Below, one piece after another: positions 47,187 through 56,459 of a stretch of 64,000 nt of DNA. The DNA comes from Darksidea phi (taxonomy: Eukaryota; Ascomycota; Dothideomycetes; Pleosporales; Lentitheciaceae): positions 1 to 64,000 of the forward strand of contig JASJFT010000241.1 of assembly GCA_030770425.1 (NCBI GenBank), given 5' to 3'. Within the stretch, counting starts at the first letter, position 1. Each line of letters opens with the position of its first letter. The translations under genes and the position numbers were made by a program. The notes under the pieces were generated by a model that was given only the letters and a program-made list of their open reading frames with translations, was not told the origin of the DNA and ran no database searches.

Positions 47187-49322
47187 ATGGCGACAACGAC
47201 CATCAAAGTCCCCTGCTCGTCGGCAAATCTGGGGCCTGGCTTCGACGTCATCGGTCTCGCCCTCAACCTCTACCTGGAGGTCCAGCTTACAGTCACAAAG
47301 CATGAATCTTCCTCGCACTCCCTCAATTGCCGCATAACCTACGAAGGCGTCAACCCCGAGTCGGTTCCATTAGTCGCCGAAGACAACCTCATTACACGTA
47401 CCGCCGTATACGTCCTCCGCTGCCATGGCATCCGCGTCTTCCCCCCCGAAACACACGTCCACATCAAGAACCCCATACCCCTCGGAAGAGGCCTCGGCTC
47501 GTCCGCAGCAGCCATTGTCGCTGGCGTCAATATCGCAAATGAGGTGGGAAACTTGTGCCTGTCAAAAGCAAGGATGCTGGACTACTGCCTCATGGAGGAG
47601 CGACACCCGGACAACGTAGCGGCCGCTCTGTACGGCGGCTTCGTCGGCACCTATCTGAACGAGCTCTCCCCAGAAGATACCGAGCGCCTCGAGATTCCAC
47701 TCAGTGAGGTTCTGTCAGCGCCTGCGGGCGGCATTGACACTGGGCTGCGGCCGCCAGAGCCGCCCAAGGATATCGGCCATTATACCAAGTACAAGTGGTC
47801 GCCGGACATCAAGTGTATCTGCATTATACCCCAGTTCGAGGTCTCTACTGCAAAGGCACGCGAGGTGCTGCCTGACAGCTACACCAGGAAGGATATCATC
47901 TTCAACATGCAGCGTCTAGCAGTTCTGACCACCGCTCTCGGAGAGTCGCCGCCAGATCCCGACCAGATCTACACGGCGATGCAGGATAAGATCCACCAGC
48001 CTTACCGTAGCGGTCTGATCCCAGGTCTTACTCAGATCCTACAATCCGTCACTCCCCAGTCGCATCCAGGCCTCTTAGGCATCTGTCTATCCGGGGCTGG
48101 GCCTACTATCCTAGCGCTGGCGACTAGCAACTTCGACTCAATAGCCAATCATTTGCTCGCCGAATTTCAGAAAGAAAACATTGCCTGCGACTGGCGGCTT
48201 CTAGCGCCTGCGGAGGAAGGAACAACTGTGATGCGGCCGAGGGCGTCGTCTCTACCGGTGGAAGAGGCTCTGACGTACGCCTCCTCCGGTGTCAGTATCG
48301 ACGCTGGAAATGACCTCGTGAATGTCATCAAGGCACTTACCGCATCAACGAGAAGGCCCGGGGCCGATGGCAAGATTGGTGGATTCGGCGGCCTTCTCGA
48401 CCTGAAGGCTGCGGGTTACGACGAGCCACCCATTATCGTCAGCGCCATTGACGGCATTGGTACCAAGGTAAAGATTGCGTTCGAAATGGGTAAGCACGAC
48501 ACCGTCGGGATCGACTTGGTAGCCATGAACGTGAACGATCTCGTGGTCCAAGGTGCGGAACCTCTCATTTTCCTTGATTACTACGCTTGCAGCAAACTCA
48601 GTGTGGAGAGCGCCGCCAAGTTCGTGGAAGGGGTCGCAAATGGATGTCGACTCTCGGGAGCAGCTTTGGTGGGGGGCGAGACTGCCGAAATGCCCGGCAT
48701 CTACAAAGACGGCGAGTACGACGCAGGAGGGTGTGCGATCGGTGCTATCAAAAGGGGGGTCACGATATTACCAGACACTGCCGCAATGGCGGAGGGAGAT
48801 GTGCTCCTCGGTCTTTCATCGGACGGCGTTCACTCCAACGGCTTCTCCCTCGTCCGCAAGATTATTGAGAAGAAGGGACTGTCGTTCCACGACACTGCAC
48901 CCTGGAGCACCGGTGAGACTGTCGGCGGCAGTCTACTCACACCAACGCGCATCTACGTCAAGCCATTACTGGCTGCAACTCGAAAGCGGCTTATCAAGGG
49001 GATGGCTCATATTACAGGCGGCGGTCTCCTCGAGAATATCCCTCGCATGCTGCCAGACACCCTTGCAGCGGAGCTAGACGCAAAGACTTGGCCCGTACCG
49101 GAGGTATTTAAGTGGCTCAAGCAGGCGGGTCGGCTTGAAGACTCGGAGTTTGCCCGCACGTTCAACACCGGGCTCGGAATGGTCCTTGTCGTCAACGAAG
49201 AGGATGCTCAGACAGCTACCGAGATCCTGCAAGAGTATGGGGAGCAGGTGTACAGGGTAGGAACTTTGGTCAAGAAGACCACCGAGCTGTGTACGGTGCG
49301 GAACATGGACGTCTGGAGATGA
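47187..49322 (+). CDS. Homoserine kinase fused to AIR synthetase (phosphoribosylformylglycinamidine cyclo-ligase)
   Basis: One intron-free frame of 711 residues. Residues 1-348 are a complete GHMP-type homoserine kinase, the step making O-phosphohomoserine for threonine: VPCSSANLGPGFDVIG near 8-23, the ATP loop PLGRGLGSSAAAIVAG near 98-113, HPDNVAAALYGGF near 145 and CLSGAGPTILAL near 303. Residues about 361-711 are a complete AIR synthetase (PurM type): TYASSGVSIDAGNDLV, FGGLLDL, DGIGTK, VQGAEPLIFLDYYA, GGETAEMPG near 497, DGVHSNGFSLVRK and HITGGG near 607. The joint is a short linker (RASSLPVEE). Met349 (ATG at 48231) lies exactly at the border and could allow a separate AIRS product. In fungi AIRS is normally the second half of the ADE5,7 protein, and homoserine kinase is normally alone. 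No base-composition break is seen. Both halves look active by motif. The downstream genes are APRT and RidA. Confidence 0.95.
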   Translation: MATTTIKVPCSSANLGPGFDVIGLALNLYLEVQLTVTKHESSSHSLNCRITYEGVNPESVPLVAEDNLITRTAVYVLRCHGIRVFPPETHVHIKNPIPLGRGLGSSAAAIVAGVNIANEVGNLCLSKARMLDYCLMEERHPDNVAAALYGGFVGTYLNELSPEDTERLEIPLSEVLSAPAGGIDTGLRPPEPPKDIGHYTKYKWSPDIKCICIIPQFEVSTAKAREVLPDSYTRKDIIFNMQRLAVLTTALGESPPDPDQIYTAMQDKIHQPYRSGLIPGLTQILQSVTPQSHPGLLGICLSGAGPTILALATSNFDSIANHLLAEFQKENIACDWRLLAPAEEGTTVMRPRASSLPVEEALTYASSGVSIDAGNDLVNVIKALTASTRRPGADGKIGGFGGLLDLKAAGYDEPPIIVSAIDGIGTKVKIAFEMGKHDTVGIDLVAMNVNDLVVQGAEPLIFLDYYACSKLSVESAAKFVEGVANGCRLSGAALVGGETAEMPGIYKDGEYDAGGCAIGAIKRGVTILPDTAAMAEGDVLLGLSSDGVHSNGFSLVRKIIEKKGLSFHDTAPWSTGETVGGSLLTPTRIYVKPLLAATRKRLIKGMAHITGGGLLENIPRMLPDTLAAELDAKTWPVPEVFKWLKQAGRLEDSEFARTFNTGLGMVLVVNEEDAQTATEILQEYGEQVYRVGTLVKKTTELCTVRNMDVWR

Positions 49323-50712
49323 AGGTCCATCACCAAAGCCATGGAAAGCGGCCTGGAGGCCCTTTCTATGCCTGTTACACACGTCGACGTCCCCACTGCC
49401 TACCAGGGCTGCTATAGTGGTGCAATGGGAGTGAGGGGAAACTATGCCAAACCATGGGCGCGATGCGGAGCCCCATGTTTGGTTTGGACGTGAAGCTGTT
49501 GCTACCGGTCGTACAGCGGAGATGTGTCGCATAGGGTGGGCGAGCAGAACACAATTATTGATAGCTGCCGCGACGATTGTCGGGGCCTGACAAGTTGGGT
49601 AGCGTGGATGAGGACGGCGAATCTGCAGTGCCGTCTGGCGTGCGTTGGAGGAGTGAGATAGCGTAGCTCATGTATAATACTTGGCCCACCCGTAGCTGAC
49701 TGGAGAGGTGTTTCGGTTAACCGTATCAAGCTGGTTCTAGTTCGTCTTACTGGTTTGGGATAAAGCGATGCGACACTTAACTTGAATGTACTATGCTGCG
49801 GGGCTTCATCAGCAGCTCCCGCGTGCGGTATTGTATTGCTCATGGCACCATGGCACCATGGCACCATGGCTCAGTAAGCCCATGGGTCAAAGTAGCATGT
49901 TGGCAACCCTAGGTGTTGAGGGCAAGGATAGAGCAGGGCAGCCATCTGGATGCCTCCCGCTGGACAGCGTGGGCTTGAAACATTCGGTGGCTGCAGGCGA
50001 GAGTGCAGGGTGGCGTGCTCTCTGTGGAGAATTCCGGCCCATTCCAGGCCCAGATAGACTTCTGGAAGCATGCCGGTATGGCAGCGGGCCATGAGTCTGA
50101 CGGCCCCGGGCGGGCGGTGATTCATCCGCGACGGGATTCATCCGGCGACGGGCACTCATCCGCGACGGGACCCATCCACACACCGACGTTTGGCCCGGCA
50201 GGCCGTGACGTAATAAATGGGTATATATTGAGGGCGGGCAGGTGAGGGCGAATGGGGGTTGTTGTTGCGAGTGGGATGTCGTTTTGTTGGGACTATGCGA
50301 CGGGGCCGTGTGAAGTGTCGGCGGTGCGGGTGGTGTCGGTGGTGGTACGCAGAAGGTTTGATGGGTGGAGCACAGTGCATGGGAGGATAGCTCCGAACAT
50401 TCGAAGCCATGGGTGGCTCGACGCTTCGACGCTTCGACGCTTCGACGCGTCGTCCATGGCCAATGCGTGTCGCGACAGGCGCATGTAGCGGTGGCATTAC
50501 TCGCTCCCCCGGCCGCCTCTCATTCGCCCGCACCCACCCCCGCTCGTTTCCCACTCTCTTTTTTCGCAAGTCAAGGCGCGTCCGATACCCTCACCCACTG
50601 CACGTCCGCCGCCTGCCTTGCCTTGCCTTGCTGCCTTGCTTTGTCGCACGCCCTTCTTCCCCCCCCTCTTTCTCCTCTTTCTCCTCTTCCTCCCTCTCTC
50701 TTTCCTGCTATC
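49323..50712. other. Intergenic region with short tandem repeats
   Basis: 1.4 kb between the fusion gene and APRT. It has GGCACCAT repeated three times (about 49843-49868), GACGGGA/TCATCCG repeats (about 50120-50170), and GACGCTTC repeated (about 50419-50448). The last 120 bp before the APRT start are pyrimidine-rich, as is common ahead of fungal start sites. No gene is supported. Confidence 0.5.
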
Positions 50713-51495
50713 ATGTCCGGCGAACCCACGCCCAGCAACACGTCGACAGCAGAGCACCCGCCGCCCGCCTCGAAGCCTTCTACCTCGTCGCACCCCCCAC
50801 TCCACAAGCCGGATCCCACCCTCAGCTCCAACCACCATGCCGCCCAAAGAAGACTCTCCGCCTCCAGTCCCTCCGCCGCCGCCGAACTCGCCAGTCTTAC
50901 GCTAAACCTCAGATCTGCCCTCCGCCAATTCCCCGATTTCCCGTCGCCAGGCATCCTCTTCGAAGACATCCTGCCCATCTTCGCCAACCCGCAGTTGCAC
51001 GAGGCTCTCGTGCGCGCGCTGGAGCTGCATGTCGGCCAGGCGTTCGAGCAGCCGGATGTCATCGTCGGGCTGGAGGCGCGCGGCTTCCTGTTCGGGCCCA
51101 GTCTGGCGTTGAGGGTGGGTGCGGCCTTCGTGCCGGTCAGGAAGAAGGGGAAGCTACCGGGGCCGTGTGAGACGGCGGGCTACAAGAAGGAGTATGGCGA
51201 GGACTTCTTCCAGATGCAAAAGGGCGCGGTGAAGGAGGGGCAGAAGGTGCTCGTCGTCGACGATATCATTGCCACAGGTATGCGCTTTCTTGCACCTTGG
51301 GCCTCCCCGTGGCTTGGGAACGGCTACTGATCAATTGCAATTGCAGGCGGCTCCGCGGCGGCGGCCGGCTCGCTCGTCAGGAAACTCGGCGGCAGCCTCC
51401 TCGGCTACGTCTTCATGCTCGAGCTCGACTTCCTCAAGGGCCGCGCGAAGCTCGACGCCCCCGTCTACACGCTCCTTTCCAGCCAGGAAAAGTAG
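50713..51495 (+). CDS. APT1: Adenine phosphoribosyltransferase
   Basis: Exons are 50713-51277 and 51347-51495. The 69-nt intron (GTATGC to TTGCAG) splits the PRPP loop between ACAG and GC and restores VLVVDDIIATGGSAAAAG, giving 237 residues. The enzyme makes AMP from adenine and PRPP (purine salvage, cytosol). Family blocks are LRQFPDFPSPGILFEDILPIF near 75, GLEARGFLFGP, VPVRKKGKLPG and the PRPP loop near 183-199. The first 60 residues are a Pro/Ser/Thr-rich extension absent from the usual 180-residue enzyme; a later start or a missed 5' intron cannot be excluded, but no later in-frame ATG precedes the core. It lies downstream of the homoserine kinase-AIRS gene on the same strand. Confidence 0.92.
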
Positions 51496-51866
51496 CCGCC
51501 CGCAGACGAATCTCTCTTCCTTTCACATAGAGGCGGCTTGCATGGAAAGGCGTTGGTATCTCATTCTCTCGGAACCCGCGCATAATACCTGATGTTGCCA
51601 TGCTCTTCGGCGTACATAGACGGCGGATGCTTTCATCGTTTCAGAATATGACACACTCGGTTTGCTCACCACTTCTTCCGCCACGCGAGAAATTTTAGCC
51701 CGGCCTTGCCTCTGGCGTGATTGCATCGAGGGGGCGGGGGGGCTCTGGAGCAGCACCCCACCTGCCCCTTTGGGACTAGGCGGCCGATTCGGCGACGTGT
51801 GTCTCACCCCCCACCACCACATGCACCACACCAAGCGACGTTTTGCCCGAACGGTAGCTACTTTCC
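51496..51866. other. Spacer between APRT and RidA genes
   Basis: 371 bp holding the APRT 3' end and the RidA promoter; G/C homopolymer runs lie near 51730-51745. No other feature was seen. Confidence 0.45.
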
Positions 51867-52557
51867 ATGCGCAGCGTGCCATATACTTGGAGCTTACGGC
51901 GAGCCTGCTCTTCAGTTCCTCGACGCCCTCCACTCCGCGCGCAGTTCCTCTCGCAAGCCCGCCACATGTCCGAGATCAAGAAGGTCGTCACGGCGAATGC
52001 CGCCCCGGGTAAGTGCCTATGCAAGGGCGGCCTGATAGAGCCTGGTTAACGAGACTGAGTACAGTTGCTGGCCCTTACGTACGTCTCGTCTATTCGATTC
52101 CTCCTTACCCGCAACCAGCCTCATACACGGAACGAGGACTCGGCTGACGATGCGGGCAACAGTCGCAAGCCATCATCGCAGGACCCAACGTCTTCGTCTC
52201 TGGCCAGATCCCCGCTGACACCAAGGGCAACCTGATCGAGGGCAGCATCGCAGACAAGACGACGCAGTGCTGCGAGAACATCACTGCGATTTTGAAGGAG
52301 GCTGGGACGAATGTCTCGCGTGTGGTCAAGGTACGCCCCTCCCCACAACCCAAAGCCGGGGCGCTGGTTGATCATGTGGTTCCTAGGTCAACGTCTTTCT
52401 CGACGACATGGCCCACTTCGCCGAGATGAACGGCGTCTTCGAAAAGTACTTCTCGCACAAGCCCGCGCGTAGCTGTGTCGCGGTCAAGCAGTTGCCCAAG
52501 GGCGTGCCGGTCGAGATCGAGGCAATTGCATATGTTGGTACGACACCAAAACTCTAA
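51867..52557 (+). CDS. RidA/Mmf1 family enamine/imine deaminase
   Basis: Exons are 51867-52008, 52065-52078 (14 nt), 52163-52330 and 52387-52557, giving 164 residues. The family hydrolyses reactive 2-aminoacrylate and 2-iminobutanoate made from serine and threonine by PLP enzymes. Core blocks are [41 protein letters not shown] and [15 protein letters not shown], with the conserved Arg and the C-terminal VEIEAIA glutamate. The first ATG gives a 33-residue Arg/Ser-rich leader ([20 protein letters not shown]) typical of mitochondrial targeting; a second ATG at 51966 starts right at the mature domain (MSEIKKV), so two forms are possible. The stop at 52557 assumes read-through; a GTACGA...CTAG intron (52538-52593) would instead end the protein after AYVG at 52598. 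Confidence 0.92.
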
Positions 52558-53321
52558 TCCGTGCGAGTGAGTTTTCGTTGATTTATTGTCTAGGTTAAGT
52601 GGCTTGCTAAGCGGTGTAGAGTGCTGCAGGCCCAAGTGGAGAACGTCAAGGCAAGCCCTAGGAACTTCTCTAGCATTTACTGAATGGAAGACGCTGCATA
52701 TCTCAATCACGCAACAGGGATCTTGTGACTTTGAATGCTAGACTTTGTCTTCAGACCGGTTCGCACTATTTGTTCTTTCCATCTACTCCTTTCAGCTTTC
52801 CACTACGAAGCCCCGATTGCGATACGGCGCATCGCATTCTCGTAACACTAGGCATCCACTCCGGTCCGACTATCCACCTGATCAAGACTCCGACATGACC
52901 ATCATTTTGCAATGCTCTCATAGTATTGACACGGCAATATGCGCAACAGCGGAATGTCCTAAGTATATACAGCCAAAGCGCCACGTTGTTCGTTTGCACG
53001 GCTTTGACGGCATCGATCGTCATGTCGCACATCTACATCTCTTAGTTCCAAGGCTTAGTGTGCTCCACTCCTATTATATATCTCGGCTTCTAATTCGTCG
53101 CTTTTGACTTATAGGTCTGGTCCACGTTAGCTCCAAGTGCTTGGTCGTTGCACAGTAAGAGGGATTAATATCCGGGCACCCGGCTAATAAGCGAAGAGGT
53201 ATGAATCCGAAACGGGAAAGCATATTGGTATGAGGCATAGAGTCTACAAGAGGGCTGAAAATCTATTGTCGGCTAGATCTTTTCTTGGTGAGAGCTCGTG
53301 GTTGCGTTCGTGGTTGAGCCT
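52558..53321. other. Intergenic region, no gene supported
   Basis: Contains the RidA 3' end and the SET gene promoter. Short frames on both strands have no recognisable product. Confidence 0.45.
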
Positions 53322-54772
53322 ATGATCCAAAGACGTCAACTACCAATTATGCCTTCCTATCCTTCGTTTTCAGTCGTCCGCTCGACATTCCTCATCATCT
53401 GCACATCATGTCTCCATCAAACCTACGCATCCGTTGGTGTAATAGGCTTCGACACACTCCTTCCTCTGGACTCCAATGGCCAACAGAAACCCATAATACC
53501 CTCGCACAACATCCAATATGAATTCGAAACCCCATGGTCACACGACCCCGTTTGCGCGCGCTCGACGAGTCTCTCCTCCATGGGGAAGAAATACTGCGTC
53601 TATACATCGAATCTCACCGGTCCCGCTGGCATGTCCATGATCGTCCCTCCGGAGACGGCGGAGGAAGCTGCGCCGTTCTTGAACGATAACCCGCTCGACA
53701 ACTTCTTGACGAGGGAGCAGGCCGAGGAGTTATACTACGGCAATCCACCGTACAAAGTGATGCCCATCCCTGGCAAGGGCATGGGTGTCCTCGCTACACG
53801 CCAGATAAAGAAGTTTGAGACGATCATGGTGGATCAGGCGAGCGTTGTCGTCGCTCTGAATATCGAGAAAATAATTGGCAAGGCGGAAGCAAGAAAATTG
53901 TTATATCGCGCTGTCGAGCAATTGCGTGTCCCCGGGGAAGTGAGAGGCCTGAGTGTAGAGCATAACGCGGAAAGTGAGGGTGATGGACTTGAGGGGGAGG
54001 AAGGAAAGCTGGAGGAAGATGTCATGTTGACGAATGCTTTTGGAAGCCAGATTGGGAAAACTGATTGTAGGGCGTTATATCCGCTCGTTTCGGTGAGTCT
54101 CTACCACTGCATACCATTCCATACCCTACCGCGCCCGATCTCTCCTACTCGGGAGCATACAGGAAAGTAGTGCACTAACAACAAATACAACAGCGAATCA
54201 ACCACGAATGTAACCCTAACGCCTTCGTCCTCTTCTCCCGCGCCGGCATCAGCATGGCTGTAAAAGCGTACCGCGACATATCCCCTGGTGAGGAACTCAG
54301 CATCTCCTACATCACACTTGGTCAGCCCTCGTCGCGCCGCACAGCATCACTCGCGCGGTGGGGCTTCCGATGCACCTGTCCGCTCTGCAGCCTCCCGGAC
54401 CACGCAAAACAGCATTCCGACATCCTCCGTAGCTTGATCCACCAATCCGAGTCCAAGATCCTAGAAGTTGCGCAAGCGGGGAAGGTGTCGGAAGCCATTG
54501 ATCTCACGGAGGAGTCAATCGAGATGATCTTGGAAGAGAAGCAGGAGCACTTTCTAACAGACTGGTATGCTCTGTTGGCGAAACTATGGTTGATAGCGGG
54601 GCAACGGGGTAAGGCAGAAGTTGAGGCAAAGAAGAGTTTCGATATGCTGGCGCAGATGGGGTTTCTGGGCAATGAAAGCGTTTGGGAGGAATGGGATCTG
54701 GAGGCGTTTCTGGATGTGGTGGGCGAGGGAATGACGGCTGTTATGCCGCCCATGGTGGAGGATGCAGTATGA
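53322..54772 (+). CDS. SET-domain protein with N-terminal hydrophobic leader
   Basis: Exons are 53322-54092 and 54194-54772, giving 449 residues. The intron 54093-54193 (GTGAGT to CAACAG) ends just before RINHECNPNAFV, the conserved SET pocket. Residues 25-45 (VVRSTFLIICTSCLHQTYAS) look like a signal peptide or membrane anchor. SET begins near 148 (GKGMGVLATRQIKKFE), has an insert of about 60 residues (acidic, near 205-235), and then RINHECNPN near 258 and ELSISYI. A post-SET FRCTCPLC cysteine cluster lies near 315. The arrangement resembles fungal SMYD/SET5-like proteins, which methylate lysines. A leader is odd for a nuclear or cytosolic enzyme. The start at 53322 was chosen as the first ATG; 53349 is an alternative that puts the leader at the very end. 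Confidence 0.85.
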
Positions 54773-56459
54773 GGGGTGTTGGGACAGGATAGTGACGTTG
54801 ATTGAGGTTCTAAGTGCATAGGAGCGGTTGAATAAAAAGATTAGAAAAAAGGAATTCGGTTAAAATCACACGTCTGAACTCACCAGGCGTCATACCACAC
54901 GTCCCTATCTAGGTATCAAACTCCATCCCCGACCAATATCGGTTCCCTTAAAATGGTACATCAATCCTACTAGACCCACTTGGAACATGACTGCGCATTC
55001 CGAATTCTCCATATGGAAGCACGAGCCAGAAGTTGAACGGATACGGCTCCCGCCAAACCCGCCAATCGCTCTTGACGTTTCGGCCAGTCTACGCGGGTCA
55101 TCATTAATTTTCTATACCGTGACTGCGTGTCACTAGGCATCTTTCAAGGTCTGGTATGGGGCCAACTCTGCTTGCATTAAACCAGGTCTATGAATCCGGA
55201 GAAAACGACCTCTTATTAGAATCAATTCGATCGAGCTTGTTGGTTGTATCAGGACCCACCTTTTCCGCAAAATAGGCCCCGACAACAAGAACTGTGAAGG
55301 CAGATGAAAGGCCCGATCCGAAGCTAATGCCTATCGCCTAGCCATAGACCTTCGCGGGGGGCGGCGTTTCCTTGCCAGCTTCGATGGTATTATCATCTTC
55401 TTCCCCACCGCGCATATTCAAGCGGATATCGTGCCAGCGTGGTATCCAGCGGAGAGCGGGCAGCGCAGCTGGAACCTCAAGCTAGACGGAGTCGTTCTTC
55501 CTATACAAACCGGGGATAACGACGCCAAACTGAGATACACTGGCATCACTACGGACTCACTAGCACACTTCACTGTTGCTGCTTCGAGATGCATTCTAAG
55601 CCACATCAGTCTCCCTTTCACCCAAGCGCAGCTTTTCTTCGCCCAACGCGTGATACCTTTCGAATCCGCTTTAAAGGCACAATCAAAATGATACTATCCT
55701 ACTAGATACATTCCGCTTGCAAAGTCGCACAACGTCTGCCTGGCCGCTCACGCAATCGTTGGCCCTTGAGTCTCTATGCTGTGTTACGCCTATACCCTTC
55801 CATTACTCATACGATCTACCCCTTCGGGCCTCTACAATCGATCGAGTATATACTCTGAGACGCTTGCCGCCCTATTTTGAACGTGCTCTGTCGTGAAGGA
55901 TGCTTTGGAGGAGTTCGAATAGCTGCTAGAGTGATCGAGATCGACCGATTCAGGTACCATTACCTGATGATATGGCCTTCGCTCTTCACGGAATGGCCCA
56001 CTTGCGTTGTGAGCTGAAGAGTACACTAGCAACTATACATTCACGTACGCAGGCCGCCGAATTTGGGCCATAACTGCGTCTCGGGCCATAAGCGCGTTTG
56101 CGTCAACTGCTGCGAAGCTAGGTCAAACTTATTGCGGTCGGAGTCTGAAGGGGTCGTGACGGCGTTCTTGACTCTGATAACATGATTCGATTATCAGGTG
56201 TTGGCAAGTTCGTAACTGTGGAGTAGAAAACCTACGGCCCTGATTCAAGTTGTCTCAGCAATGGTTTAGGTGTTTTCTATACCCTAATACATGTCCTTGT
56301 CCATTTTACATCCCTTCCCTGAGAGCGTATGCCGGGATGAGCTCAAAATAGCTACGTAAGGGAGTCCACGGCATCTAAAGTCCAGACTCTATTTGGTACC
56401 CAGGTAAGTGGTCAAGCCAACCCTCTGTATCCTCTGTAACAGTATTCTGTACCCCGCAT
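54773..56459. other. Long intergenic region, possible degraded gene at 55300-55691
   Basis: A plus-strand frame runs from about 55,310 to 55,691 and translates to an ordinary-looking mixed sequence (SFDGIIIFFPTAHIQAD, SWNLKLDGVVLPIQTGD), faintly like an aspartyl-protease strand. The opposite strand near 55,250-55,350 reads a possible membrane helix (GLSSAFTVLVVGAYFAEK). Neither has a start codon with support, so I do not call a gene. The rest shows nothing recognisable. Confidence 0.35.

Noticed and set aside
47187..49322. Two adjacent genes mis-joined by frame coincidence
   Set aside because: There is no stop, intron signal or spacer between the domains; only a short in-frame linker joins them.
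50409..51170. 253-codon Arg/Pro-rich frame over the APRT gene
   Set aside because: It is the +1 shadow of the GC-rich APRT exon.
55300..55691. Possible aspartyl-protease gene on the plus strand
   Set aside because: Only weak resemblance, no start, no catalytic Asp-Thr-Gly, and no splice structure; left as unassigned.
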